From Actinokineospora baliensis (GTDB taxonomy: Bacteria > Actinomycetota > Actinomycetes > Mycobacteriales > Pseudonocardiaceae): 64,000 nt of DNA. The notes under the pieces are model-generated. The model saw only the letters and a program-made list of their open reading frames with translations, made no database searches and was not told the DNA's origin. Location of the stretch: NCBI RefSeq assembly GCF_016907695.1, contig NZ_JAFBCK010000001.1, positions 2,597,001-2,661,000 of the forward strand, written 5' to 3'. Position numbers and translations under genes: made by a program. Shown one piece after another: positions 15,593-24,143 of this stretch. Position 1 is the first letter of the stretch. Each line of letters opens with the position of its first letter.

Positions 15593-16573
15593 GTGCGAAA
15601 GGCTGGTGGCCGGGTGGGAGTCGAGATCGCCGACGTCGTCGCCGAGCTCAAGGAGGTCCGGCGCGGGCGCGGGGTGCGCTCCGACGACCTGCACAGCCGG
15701 GTCGGCCCGGCACTGCGGATGGCCTGCGGGATCACCGAGATCGACGACCCCGCGCTGGTGCGGCGCAAGCTGGTGCTGCGGTTGACCCACCTGGGCGCTC
15801 GGCTCCCGTCCGACCTGCACCTGGCCGCGGTCGCCGCGCTCGGCCTGCACAAGGAGGCCGACGGCGGGTTCCTCGACCAGCGCATCGACTGGTTGGCAGG
15901 CCGGTTCGACCGCGACCCGCGCACCGCGCGCAGGCGGGTCGACAGCGCCTTCCAACTGCTCGCCGAACTGCTCTACGACGCCGGGATGCGCGACCGCAAG
16001 TCCGGCTCGTACTCGCCGGATGGCTGGTATGTGGAGTCGTTGCGCGCCGCCCTGCGGCTCGACCTCGAGGTCCCGACGCTCACCGAGCAGCGCCAGATCG
16101 TGGCCGCTGTCGACGAGCTCGACGAGTTGGTGCTCTCGCTGAGCGCGCCGCGCGACCAGGCCATGCCCGAGGGGGCCGACATCCGCGCGGAGATCGCCTA
16201 CGGCGGCGAGATCGTGCAGGAGCAGCGGGTTTCCTCCAGCCACACGCGGTTCATCGTGCGGTTGCCCAGCCCGTTGAGCCTGGGGCAGCGGCACGACTAC
16301 AGCATCGAGTTCACCTCGTACCCGCGGTCGTGGATGCGGCCGTACTACGTGTTCACCCCGCTGCGCCGGTGCGAGGAGTTCACCGTGCGGGTGCGGTTCG
16401 ACCCGGTCAACCCGCCCAAGCGCGTGTGGCGGGTCAACGGGTTGCCCGCCAAGGCGTTCGAGGACTTCGCGCCAGGTGAGGACCTGTTGACCATCGACAG
16501 GGTCGGCGACGTCGCGCTGGAGTTCCACGACCTGCAGCAGGGGCTGAGCTACGGCCTCCAGTGGCTCGACTAG
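15593..16573 (+). CDS. Conserved-looking protein of unknown function, 326 aa
   Basis: I do not recognise a named family. Residues 1-160 are helical and charged; the stretch DRIDWLAGRF-DRDPRTARRRVDSAF-like (about 98-120) could be an HTH. Residues ~205-326 are beta-rich, with alternating hydrophobic residues (VRLPSPLSLGQRHDYSIEFTSYP, MRPYYVFTPLRRCEEFTVRVRF), ending SYGLQWLD, like a small beta sandwich. No signal peptide or membrane segment, so probably cytoplasmic. GTG 15593 is chosen because GGAGG lies at ideal spacing; an in-frame GTG at 15581 has none. Monocistronic by layout, after a strong terminator. Confidence 0.65.
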   Translation: MRKAGGRVGVEIADVVAELKEVRRGRGVRSDDLHSRVGPALRMACGITEIDDPALVRRKLVLRLTHLGARLPSDLHLAAVAALGLHKEADGGFLDQRIDWLAGRFDRDPRTARRRVDSAFQLLAELLYDAGMRDRKSGSYSPDGWYVESLRAALRLDLEVPTLTEQRQIVAAVDELDELVLSLSAPRDQAMPEGADIRAEIAYGGEIVQEQRVSSSHTRFIVRLPSPLSLGQRHDYSIEFTSYPRSWMRPYYVFTPLRRCEEFTVRVRFDPVNPPKRVWRVNGLPAKAFEDFAPGEDLLTIDRVGDVALEFHDLQQGLSYGLQWLD

Positions 16574-16879
16574 CTCTTTGTCCACAGTGGACCAGGTGTC
16601 CGCTCTGGGTGAACCCGCTGGTGCCGCTCGGGTTCGCCGCGCGACGATGGGGGTGTGCGGCCAGGGGTGAGCCCCGCGGGCTCATCGCGAGGCTGGGGGT
16701 CCCGCGATTCCCGCGACCTCCCCTGGTCACGGTGTCGCACCGCGCTAATTCTCCGGCGCCGGAAATGTGCGTCGATGACAAATTCACACGGCCTTCTTGT
16801 GGGTGTTACTGGCCGGTAGCTAGCGTGGCCGCACGGCGGTTCCCGCTGGTTTCCCGGGCTTTGTCCACCAGAGGAAGGA
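16574..16879. other. 306-base noncoding spacer with palindromes
   Basis: No gene seen. It contains GTCCACAGTGGAC (16580-16592), which overlaps a DnaA-box-like TTGTCCACA (16578-16586), and a small perfect hairpin (16668-16684, TGAGCCC/GGGCTCA). The last 130 bases are AT-richer and include TAGCTAGCGT about 60 bases before the next start, a plausible -10 region for the secreted protein gene. Confidence 0.5.
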
Positions 16880-18124
16880 ATGCGCGTGAACACTGCGAAA
16901 TACGCCACGAGGCTGGCGGTGGCCACCACCGCGGCCGGGCTGGTGGCCACCGGTCTGCTGGTGGGCGCCGGATCGGGCGCCGCGACCCCGGTCTCGCTCA
17001 CGCTGGACTACACCTGCCCGTTCCCGCTGATCGGCAACCAGGCGATCAAGGTCGTCATCAGCACCGACATCCCGGACACCATCGGGGTCGGCCAGCCGAC
17101 CGGGGCGTTCGACATCACCGCGATCACCACCGTGCCCGACACCGCCACCCAGGGCCTGACCCTCGTCGGTGCCGCGACCGTGGAGGGCACCGCCGTGTCG
17201 GCCGCGACCGTCACCGCTCCGGGTGTCACCCTTCCGGTGAACGTGCCGATCGCGGTGGAGAAGACCCCGGTGCCCGCCTCTGGCGCCTTCGACGTCAAGG
17301 CGACCGGTCAGACCCCGTCGCTGACCTTCAGCCAGGCGGGCCCGGCGACGATCGCGGTCAACGGGCTCACCCTCACCCTGACCCCCAAGAAGGCCGACGG
17401 CAGCGCCACCGGCCTCGGCACCTTCGACTCGCCGTGCACGCTCAACCCGGGGCAGAACAACACCCTGCACACCTTCGAGATCACCGGCGCCCCCACCACG
17501 ACGACCACGCAGCCCACCACCACCACCACCACGCAGCCCACCACCACGACGACCCAGCCCACGACGACCACGACGCAGCCGACGACGACCACCACCACAA
17601 CGAGCCCCCCGACCGGTGGCGTGAAGATCGGCTACGACCTCAAGGGCAGCTCGACCCTCAAGGCCCTCAACGGTTCCGTGCCGCTCTCCGGCGCGTTCAC
17701 CGCCGAGGCCGACCTCGCCGCGGGCACCTACACCGGCGCCCTCACCCTCAACCCCACCAGCGGGAAGTTCACCGTCCTCGGCTTCCTGCCCGCTGCGGCG
17801 AACATCGCCTTCGCCCAGGTCGGTCCTGCGGGCGGCACGGTGAAGACCGGCGCGATCACCTTCGCGGGCGCCCTCGACATCACCCTCACCAAGATCGCCA
17901 TCCTCGGTCTGCCCGTCTACCAGGGCACCACCTGCAAGACCACGACCCCGTCGGCCATCACCCTCGGCTCCAGTGGGCCCTTCGACGTCCTCAAGGGCGG
18001 CACCCTCGTCGGCACCTACGACATCGGCAAGGTCAGCGGGTGCGGGCCGCTGAACGGCCTCATCGCCCCGCTCGTGACCAGCAAGGGCAACACGATCAAG
18101 GCCGACTTGGCGGTGAAGAAGTAG
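16880..18124 (+). CDS. Secreted two-domain protein, DUF6801-like, with Thr/Gln/Pro linker
   Basis: 414 aa. Signal peptide residues 1-35 (ending GSGAA-T). First beta-rich domain ~36-205 begins VSLTLDYTCPFPLIG and contains a second Cys in FDSPCTLNPGQNN, probably a disulfide; this resembles actinobacterial DUF6801. A low-complexity linker of TTTTQP repeats (about 210-245) joins a second beta-rich domain (~250-414) with Cys pairs in TTCKTTTPS and VSGCGPL. No catalytic motif and no sorting signal, so it is likely released or loosely wall-bound. ATG 16880 has GAGG five bases upstream; GTG 16886 is an alternative. A terminator follows at once. Confidence 0.72.
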   Translation: MRVNTAKYATRLAVATTAAGLVATGLLVGAGSGAATPVSLTLDYTCPFPLIGNQAIKVVISTDIPDTIGVGQPTGAFDITAITTVPDTATQGLTLVGAATVEGTAVSAATVTAPGVTLPVNVPIAVEKTPVPASGAFDVKATGQTPSLTFSQAGPATIAVNGLTLTLTPKKADGSATGLGTFDSPCTLNPGQNNTLHTFEITGAPTTTTTQPTTTTTTQPTTTTTQPTTTTTQPTTTTTTTSPPTGGVKIGYDLKGSSTLKALNGSVPLSGAFTAEADLAAGTYTGALTLNPTSGKFTVLGFLPAAANIAFAQVGPAGGTVKTGAITFAGALDITLTKIAILGLPVYQGTTCKTTTPSAITLGSSGPFDVLKGGTLVGTYDIGKVSGCGPLNGLIAPLVTSKGNTIKADLAVKK

Positions 18125-18127
18125 GAA

Positions 18128-18162
18128 AAGGCCGGTGGCCCCATATCGGGACCACCGGCCTT
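18128..18162. terminator. Bidirectional terminator
   Basis: Stem AAGGCCGGTGG (18128-18138) with CCACCGGCCTT (18152-18162), 13-base loop, lying between convergent stops at 18124 and 18171. The A-rich start and T-rich end give a short U-tract in both directions. Confidence 0.9.
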
Positions 18163-18170
18163 CGGCTGTC

Positions 18171-19322
18171 TTACGCCCACTCGGGCAGGCGTTTGGCGAT
18201 CTCCTCCGGCCCGGGCATCGCCGCGATCTCCTCGGCCAGGGTGGCGACGACCTTGGTCACGCCGTCGTCGGCGAGCAGTTCGGTCGCGGCCTCGGTCAGC
18301 GCTTCCGGCGTCACGTCGGCGCCGAGGAGCTGGCGGGCGGCACCAGCGTTGGTGAAGGTCTCGGCGTTGGTGAACTGGTCGGCGCCCTGGGGGATGAACA
18401 GCTGCTTGACCCCAGCGGCCGCAGATCCGAGGGTGGTGCCCGACCCGCCGTGGTGCACGACCAGGTCGACGTGGGGGAGCAACTCGGCCTGGGCGACCCA
18501 GGGCAGCACGGTGACGTTCGCGGGCGGCTCACCCAACGCCGCCACCTCGACCGTCGGCCCGGTGGCGACCACGACCCGGTTCCCGGTCGCCGCGAGGCCG
18601 TCGATCGCCGCCCGCAGCACCTGCGGGTTGCCGAACGCGGTGCCCAGGGTCAGGTAGATCAGGCGCCCCTCGCCCGAGGTCGCGATCGAGGGCAGCTCAC
18701 CGGGCTCGGCGAAGGCGACCGGCCGCAGCGGCACCCGGTTCGGGGCGAACTGCTCAGGCTCCTGCAACGACTCGGGGTAGATGTCGAGGTACGGGACGCC
18801 GAACCCGACCCGCTCGTCGAACTCCACCCCGAACTCGGCGGCGAGGGTGGGCAGCCGGTTCTTCAACGCGGGCATGGTGTCCAGCGCCACCGGCTTGCTC
18901 ACCCCGTGCCCAACCGAAGGGATCCCGGCCCGCTTGGCCGCGATCGCCGCCCCGATCGCGGCCGCCTCGTGCACCACCAGGTCGAACCGCCGCCGCTCGA
19001 ACACCGCGTCCAGGTCCGCGATCGCCGCCCGGGGCAGGATGTCGCCGAACACCCGCATGGCGATCCCGGACATCTCCTCCGGTGTCAGGTCCTTGATCTC
19101 CCGCCCGGCGATGACCTCGGTGAACGAGCCGGTCATGTCCCCACCGGCCTTGATCGTCTCAAACCCCAACGCGGCCAACGCCGGGTGGAAGGTCTCCCAG
19201 GTGGCGTAAGTGATCTCGTGCCCAGCCGCCTTGGCCGCGATGGCCAGTGGCAGCAGGGGGTAGGTGTGCCCGTGCGCGGGCAGACTGCTGAAGAGGATCT
19301 TCACCCTCCCCAAGGTAGGCAC
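18171..19322 (-). CDS. Macrolide-type UDP/TDP-glycosyltransferase (GT1)
   Basis: 383 aa, GT-B fold. N-terminal domain starts VKILFSSLPAHGHTYPLLPLA with the catalytic His in PAHGH; the C-terminal domain has the nucleotide-sugar motif HHGGSGTTLGSAAAGVKQLFIPQGADQFTNAE. This is the family of EryCIII/OleD-like enzymes that glycosylate antibiotics or xenobiotic aglycones in the cytosol. No polyketide or sugar genes are adjacent, so it is more likely a detoxifying or orphan tailoring enzyme. GTG 19322 is chosen because GAGGGGG lies 5-6 bases upstream; the later GTG at 19304, nearer the usual family start, has a ribosome binding site that is too close. Confidence 0.88.
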   Translation of the reverse strand: MPTLGRVKILFSSLPAHGHTYPLLPLAIAAKAAGHEITYATWETFHPALAALGFETIKAGGDMTGSFTEVIAGREIKDLTPEEMSGIAMRVFGDILPRAAIADLDAVFERRRFDLVVHEAAAIGAAIAAKRAGIPSVGHGVSKPVALDTMPALKNRLPTLAAEFGVEFDERVGFGVPYLDIYPESLQEPEQFAPNRVPLRPVAFAEPGELPSIATSGEGRLIYLTLGTAFGNPQVLRAAIDGLAATGNRVVVATGPTVEVAALGEPPANVTVLPWVAQAELLPHVDLVVHHGGSGTTLGSAAAGVKQLFIPQGADQFTNAETFTNAGAARQLLGADVTPEALTEAATELLADDGVTKVVATLAEEIAAMPGPEEIAKRLPEWA

Positions 19323-19724
19323 ATCACCCCCTCGACGGCGCGTGATTTACCCGTATCCGCCCCGTTCCGCCCAATATTCACGACCTATGGCCTACGTCAC
19401 CGCCGCGAAGCAACGGGAAGCCGCCCACCTAAAGCAACCACTGGACACTCGGAAGCCGCCCACCCAAACGCTCGATGGGGCGGACTTGTTTTGCGTGGGG
19501 GAGCGGCAGTCGTAGCGTTGTGCGCTGCAGGGCCATGCTTTTCGGCCCCAGCTTTGCGGTCCTGCCACGGCTGGCGCAGGGGCCCCGCGCAAAACAAGTT
19601 CGCCCCATCGAGCACACCGCACCACCACAGACCCAGCGCAATGCCGAAGGCGAGCCGACCGCGCCTTATCGAGCCCACCCGCACCCCACGGACCAGGCCG
19701 CAATGCCGCAGGCGAGCCGACCCC
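19323..19724. repeat. Repeat-rich spacer with a long imperfect palindrome
   Basis: No gene. Arms 19470-19495 and 19588-19613 are inverted copies (25 of 26 match; GCTCGATGGGGCGGACTTG begins the left arm) around a 92-base centre. Left of it GGAAGCCGCCCACC is directly repeated (19416-19429, 19451-19464). Right of it a 23-mer starting GCAATGCCG is directly repeated (19638-19660, 19700-19722, 22 of 23 match). The hairpin is too long for a terminator and resembles a MITE or a cruciform-type repeat. It separates the glycosyltransferase start from the idi stop. Confidence 0.7.
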
Positions 19725-20306
19725 TCAGCGCAACACAGGCGGAAGCTCCGAAGGATCCCCCGCCTGCCACTGCAACGGATCCCCGAGCGGCACCAACTCC
19801 GTCAGCTGCAACACGCACCACGGCGAGATGTCGAGCTCCCCCGTGCGCACCTCCTCCAAGAACTGCCCCCACGGCAGCCACCGAACCGAATCCACCTCAG
19901 CCGGGTTCGGCGCCGGTTCGGCCTCCACCAGGACCCGGTACACCGGGCACATCTCGTGTTCGACGATCCCGTCCGGCATGACCGCTCGGTAGCGGAAGGC
20001 GGGCAGGATCAGTTCGACCTTGTGCGGGCCCGGCAACCCCAGTTCGTCCACCAGCCGCCGCGAGACCGCGTCGGCCGGGGATTCGCCGGGGGCCGGGTGG
20101 CCGCAGCAGGAGTTGGTCCAGATGCCCGGCCAGGTCTTCTTGGTCAGCGCGCGGCGGGTGATCAGGAACCGGCCGTCGGTGTCGAAGAGGTAGCTGGAGA
20201 AGGCGAGGTGCAGCGGGGTGTGCTCGTGGTGCACGGTGGCCTTGTCCGCCGTGCCGATGCTGTTGCCCGCGTCGTCGAGGAGCACGACCTGTTCGGCGAT
20301 TGTCAC
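19725..20306 (-). CDS. idi: Isopentenyl-diphosphate delta-isomerase, type I
   Basis: 193 aa, Nudix-related fold. Catalytic Cys is in TNSCCGHP and catalytic Glu in the EHEMCPVY segment; the Nudix-like loop [18 protein letters not shown] is present. It interconverts isopentenyl and dimethylallyl diphosphate in the cytosol, feeding menaquinone, carotenoid and cell-wall polyprenol synthesis. Starts at GTG 20306. It is 36 bases downstream of argS on the same strand and may be in its transcript, but functionally unrelated. Confidence 0.95.
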   Translation of the reverse strand: MTIAEQVVLLDDAGNSIGTADKATVHHEHTPLHLAFSSYLFDTDGRFLITRRALTKKTWPGIWTNSCCGHPAPGESPADAVSRRLVDELGLPGPHKVELILPAFRYRAVMPDGIVEHEMCPVYRVLVEAEPAPNPAEVDSVRWLPWGQFLEEVRTGELDISPWCVLQLTELVPLGDPLQWQAGDPSELPPVLR

Positions 20307-20342
20307 CCGGTCACAATGCCGTTACCCACCGCTACAGGCAAC

Positions 20343-22073
20343 CTAGAGTTCAGTCGGCGCGCCGATGCCGAGCAGGTCCAGTCCGAGCACCAGCACGTCC
20401 GAGGTGATCCTGGTCAGTGCCAGCCGGGAGCCGCGCACCGGTGCCGGGACGTCGTCGCGCAGGATCGGGCAGCTGTCGTAGAACGTGGTGAACGTCGAGG
20501 CCAGGTCGTAGAGGTAGCCGGTGAGCTTGTGCGGGGCGTAGCCCTCGACCGCGGCCGAGATGGCGGCGGGCAGTTGCAGCAGCTTGACCAGCAGGGCCCG
20601 CTCGGCGGGCGCGGTGAGCTCGATGTCGCCGAACCGCGCGTCTCCCGCCTTGCGCAGCACCGACTGGCACCGGGCGTTGGCGTACTGCAGGTACACCGAC
20701 GTGTTGCCCTCCTTGGCCAGCATCCGCGACCAGGTGAACACGTAGTCCTTCTCCCGGTCGTTGGCCAGGTCGGCGTACTTCACCGCGCCGATGCCCACCG
20801 CCCGCGCCACGTCCGCCTGCCGCTCGGTGTCCAAAGAGGACCGTTCGGCCACGGTTTTCGCCGCCTGCTCAACGGCTTCCTCGAGCAGTTCGACCAGCTT
20901 GACCGAGCCGCCAGCCCTGGTCCTGATGGTCTTGCCGTCCTCGCCGAGGATCGTGCCGAATCCGATGTGGACGGCCGAGTGCTCCGGCCCGAGGTACCCG
21001 GCCTGCCGGGACGCGGCGAAGATCATCGCGAAGTGCTGCGCCTGCGGGGTGCCGACCGCGTAGAGCAGGTCGGTCATCCCGCGCTCGGTGATCCAGTACC
21101 GCACGGTCGCCATGTCGGTGGCCGCGTAGCCGTACCCGCCGTCGCTCTTGCGCACGATCAGCGGCAGCGGCTCGCCCTCGCGGTTGCTGAACCCGGGCGG
21201 GAACACGCACACCGCGCCGTCGCTGATCTCGGTGAGCCCCTTGGCGGTCAGCTCGTCGATCACCGTGTCCAGGTAGGGGTTGTAGAAGCTCTCCCCGTAC
21301 ACGTCCGCGGGCGTGAGCGAGATCCCGAGCAGTTCGTAGACCTTCTGGAAGTGCCGGGTCGACTCCGCGACCAGTTCCCGCCACAGCGTCAGCGTTTCCT
21401 CGTCGCCGCCCTGCAGCGCCACCACCCGCGCCCGCGCCCGGTCGGCGAAGGTCGGGTCGGCGTCGAACTTCTGCCGCGCTTCCTGGTAGAACCGGTTGAG
21501 GTCGCTGATCTCGCCGTCGGCGGCGTGGCCCTCGTCGAGCAGGTGCTCGATGAGCATCCCGAACGGGGTGCCCCAGTCGCCGAGGTGGTTGTGCGCGACG
21601 ACCTCGTGGCCGCTGAAGCGCAGCAGCCGCAGCACCGCGTCGCCGATGATCGCCGACCGCAGGTGGCCGATGTGCATCTCCTTGGCCACGTTCGGGCTGG
21701 AGTAGTCCAGGGCGAACCGCCGCGGCCGCTCCACCACCGGTACGCCCAGTCGGGTGTCACCCAGTAGTGAGCCGACCCGGGCGGTCAGCCACTCCTCGCG
21801 CAGCCGCAGGTTGATGAACCCGGGCCCGGCGATCTCCGGCGGCTCGAGCATGTCCGCGGAGTCGAGGTTGTCCACGATCACCTGGGCCACCTCGCGCGGC
21901 GCCTTGCCGAGCTTCTTGGCCAGGCTCATCGCCGCGTTGGCCTGGTAATCGGCACCGTCGCGGGTGGACGGTCGGATGACGGCCTCGTCCGGGGTGATCT
22001 CCAGGCCCAGCCCGCGGCGCAGCGCCCCGGCCACCCGTGCCCCCAGTTCCCGACCGACATCCCCGTGCGCCAC
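20343..22073 (-). CDS. argS: Arginyl-tRNA synthetase
   Basis: 576 aa, full length for bacterial ArgRS. N-terminal Arg-S domain (~5-95), class I catalytic core with SSPNVAKEMHIGHLRS (HIGH-type motif), the GEDGKTIRTRAGGSVKL stretch that replaces KMSKS in this enzyme, and the C-terminal DALR anticodon-binding domain (about 460-576, ending LGLDLLGIGAP). Charges tRNA-Arg with arginine in the cytosol. GTG 22073 has an excellent GAGGAGG seven bases upstream. Usually linked to lysA/thrA in actinomycetes; here it is followed by idi instead. Confidence 0.97.
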   Translation of the reverse strand: MAHGDVGRELGARVAGALRRGLGLEITPDEAVIRPSTRDGADYQANAAMSLAKKLGKAPREVAQVIVDNLDSADMLEPPEIAGPGFINLRLREEWLTARVGSLLGDTRLGVPVVERPRRFALDYSSPNVAKEMHIGHLRSAIIGDAVLRLLRFSGHEVVAHNHLGDWGTPFGMLIEHLLDEGHAADGEISDLNRFYQEARQKFDADPTFADRARARVVALQGGDEETLTLWRELVAESTRHFQKVYELLGISLTPADVYGESFYNPYLDTVIDELTAKGLTEISDGAVCVFPPGFSNREGEPLPLIVRKSDGGYGYAATDMATVRYWITERGMTDLLYAVGTPQAQHFAMIFAASRQAGYLGPEHSAVHIGFGTILGEDGKTIRTRAGGSVKLVELLEEAVEQAAKTVAERSSLDTERQADVARAVGIGAVKYADLANDREKDYVFTWSRMLAKEGNTSVYLQYANARCQSVLRKAGDARFGDIELTAPAERALLVKLLQLPAAISAAVEGYAPHKLTGYLYDLASTFTTFYDSCPILRDDVPAPVRGSRLALTRITSDVLVLGLDLLGIGAPTEL

Positions 22074-22212
22074 CCTGGCACCTCCTCATCTCAGGCGACC
22101 AGTATCCCAGGGGCGCGCACCTCGGTTTCACCGCAGTGCGCCGGGGCGCGGCTGCGCCGACCGCCCACCGTCATCGCTGCGGATTCCGCAGGTCAGCGGC
22201 AGATCGGCAGCT

Positions 22213-22253
22213 ATACACTCGATGTAGACACTGCGTGTAGACACACGGTGTAC
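22213..22253 (+). promoter_or_regulatory. Operator-like direct and inverted repeats before the FtsX-like gene
   Basis: TGTAGACAC occurs twice with a 13-base period (22223-22231 and 22236-22244), flanked by TACACT (22214-22219) and GGTGTA (22247-22252) in inverted orientation. The stretch ends 10 bases before the start codon at 22263, so a bound regulator would block transcription or translation. No regulator gene is adjacent. Confidence 0.4.
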
Positions 22254-22262
22254 GGTGGGTGC

Positions 22263-23924
22263 ATGGCGGATGGGGCGACGCGATCGGGCCGGGCCGCCCG
22301 ACTACGGGCGGCCTCGGGCTTCGGTGTCGTGCGGTGGCGTTTCCGGGGCGTGCGGTTCGCGCTCGTGGTGATCGACATCGGGTTGTGCGTCACCGTGTTG
22401 CTCTTCGCCGCGGGCGCCGTCGAGGCCATGGGTCGGGCGGCGGCGCGCGAGGCCGCCAGGACCCCGGTGTTCGGCGGCCAGTCGTCGCTCATGGTCGGCG
22501 GCGGTGGGTTCGGGTACGGCGGCATCTCCGTGTCCGGGCGCGAGGTCCAGGGGGTCGGGCCGCTGCCGCCTGGGGTGCGGCGCCTCCCGGCCGACGGCGA
22601 GGTCGTGGTGTCACCCGCGCTGGCGGCGCTGCTCGACTCCGATCCCCAACTGCGGGAGCGCCTCCCCGGCGTGCGCGTCGGGCTGATCAGCCCCGCTGGG
22701 CTGGTGGGTGCCGACGAGCTGTACTTCTACCGGGGGACCAGCGGGCTCACCGCCGCCAGCGCCGTCTCCGGGTTCGGCACCGGGCGCGCGAGCGCCGCGA
22801 GTCCGGGGCAGCTGTTCGGGGTCGGGCTCGGTGTGGTCGCGGTGCTCGCACCCCTGCTCGTCTTCGTGTCCTGCCTCGCTCGACTCGGTGTCGCGGAGCG
22901 GGATCGGCGCCTGGCCACGTTGCGACTGCTCGGCGCGAGCACGGGTCAGGTCCGGGTGGTGGCCGCCGCGGAGAGCTTCGTGGGGGCGCTCGCCGGGCTG
23001 GCCGTCGGGATCCTGTTCTTCTCCCTGGGTTCGGCGCACGTGGCCGACTTCGGGCTGGGTTCGGTCTCGTGGGGTGTGGTCGTCGCGGTCGGGTTGGTCG
23101 TGCTGGCGCTGGCCGTCGGGGCGGTGCTGGTCGGGATCAAGAGCGTCCTCGTGGAGCCGCTGGGTGTGGTCCGCGGCGGGGGTTTGGCCCGCAGGCGGCT
23201 CGGCTGGCGGCTCGCGCCGGTCGCCCTGGGGCTGGGGCTGTTGCTCCCCGTGGTGCTCGACGCGGTAGCGGACCTGGCGGTGGTGTCGACGCTGGTGGTC
23301 GCCGGTGTGCTGTCGTTGCTGCTGGCGATCCCGGTCCTGTTGCCGCTGCTGGTCGAGCGCGCCGCTGGGGTGGTCCGCGGTGGCCCGCCGTCCTGGCAGT
23401 TGGCGATGCGACGGCTCCAACTCGACAGCGGGACACCCAGTCGGGTCGTCGGTGGGCTGGCGGTGGTGTTGGCGGGTGCCATCGGCGCGCACGCCCTGAC
23501 CAGGTCGGTCGGTCTGCCGGGGGTGACGGGGCCCTGGGTGTTCGACGGAGCGGTCGCCCTGCTGGCCGGGTTCACCCTCTTCGTCGCGGGGGCCAGCCTG
23601 CTCGTGCTCGCGGTGCACCAGCTCGGCGAGCGCCGCAGGGCCCTGGCCGCGTTGGCTGCGGCGGGCACGCCGTGGAGCGTTATCGGGCGCTCCCTGCTGT
23701 GGCAGAACCTGGTGCCGGTCGTGTTCGGCGTGCTCATCGCGGACGCGGCGGGGTTGTGGTTGTCCGCGGTGGCGCTGCGCGTGCTCGCCACGCCGGTGCG
23801 GGTCGACTGGGCGTTCATCGGCCTGCTCAACATTGCCGCCGTGCTAACCGTGTGCGTCGCCACGATTACCGCCATCCCGGTGCTGCGGGTGACCGCCAGG
23901 GCCGACGGGCTGCGTGTCGAATGA
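22263..23924 (+). CDS. FtsX-like membrane protein without an adjacent ATPase
   Basis: 553 aa, about ten hydrophobic helices. N-terminal TM after an Arg-rich segment, an extracytoplasmic domain (~65-170, VSPALAALLDSDPQLRERLPG), then FtsX-like helices with the cytoplasmic loop RDRRLATLRLLGASTGQVR, which is the signature coupling region of MacB/FtsX permeases; a second copy RRRALAALAAAGTPWSV appears near 500. This is half of an ABC exporter or a signalling permease, but no ATP-binding partner is next to it, so the partner is elsewhere or absent. Weak ribosome binding site; operator-like repeats upstream suggest tight control. Confidence 0.78.
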   Translation: MADGATRSGRAARLRAASGFGVVRWRFRGVRFALVVIDIGLCVTVLLFAAGAVEAMGRAAAREAARTPVFGGQSSLMVGGGGFGYGGISVSGREVQGVGPLPPGVRRLPADGEVVVSPALAALLDSDPQLRERLPGVRVGLISPAGLVGADELYFYRGTSGLTAASAVSGFGTGRASAASPGQLFGVGLGVVAVLAPLLVFVSCLARLGVAERDRRLATLRLLGASTGQVRVVAAAESFVGALAGLAVGILFFSLGSAHVADFGLGSVSWGVVVAVGLVVLALAVGAVLVGIKSVLVEPLGVVRGGGLARRRLGWRLAPVALGLGLLLPVVLDAVADLAVVSTLVVAGVLSLLLAIPVLLPLLVERAAGVVRGGPPSWQLAMRRLQLDSGTPSRVVGGLAVVLAGAIGAHALTRSVGLPGVTGPWVFDGAVALLAGFTLFVAGASLLVLAVHQLGERRRALAALAAAGTPWSVIGRSLLWQNLVPVVFGVLIADAAGLWLSAVALRVLATPVRVDWAFIGLLNIAAVLTVCVATITAIPVLRVTARADGLRVE

Positions 23925-24103
23925 GCGGCGACCGCGACCGGGCGCCCCCGGAAGTTGCCCCTCGTTCTTGCCCATCGGCCGTTCCATTACCTTGTAGCGG
24001 ATCCGGAAAATAGCTGGTCAGTCACTGTCAAGTGGGCAGATCCGGAACTTTGCCGGGGCTGAACCAGAACTGGGGAAATATTGGCAACGCGCTGGATAAG
24101 CTT

Positions 24104-24135
24104 CTCTCGACAGTTCCCCAAGGGATAGTCGAGAG
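24104..24135 (+). promoter_or_regulatory. Hairpin in the 5' leader of the Cys-rich peptide gene
   Basis: CTCTCGAC (24104-24111) pairs perfectly with GTCGAGAG (24128-24135), and inside TCCC pairs with GGGA around CAA. The 3' arm includes the first half of the ribosome binding site GAGAGGAG for the ATG at 24144. It could restrain translation or protect the 5' end of a highly expressed mRNA. Farther upstream GATCCGGAA is repeated at 24000 and 24039, possible regulator sites. Confidence 0.5.
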
Positions 24136-24143
24136 GAGTGAAA

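Noticed and set aside
17500..17610. Regular ACC/ACG-CAG-CCC repetition that could look like a short CRISPR or minisatellite
   Set aside because: It is the in-frame Thr-Gln-Pro linker of the secreted protein; there are no unique spacers.
18135..21767. 1210-codon frame on the plus strand across the glycosyltransferase, idi and argS genes
   Set aside because: Antisense to three certain genes; no recognisable domain and an unnatural His/Arg/Pro/Gln-rich composition.
23921..24013. 30-codon ORF starting in the stop region of the FtsX-like gene (ATGA overlap)
   Set aside because: Pro/Cys-poor random composition and no separate ribosome binding site; the ATGA overlap is likely chance.
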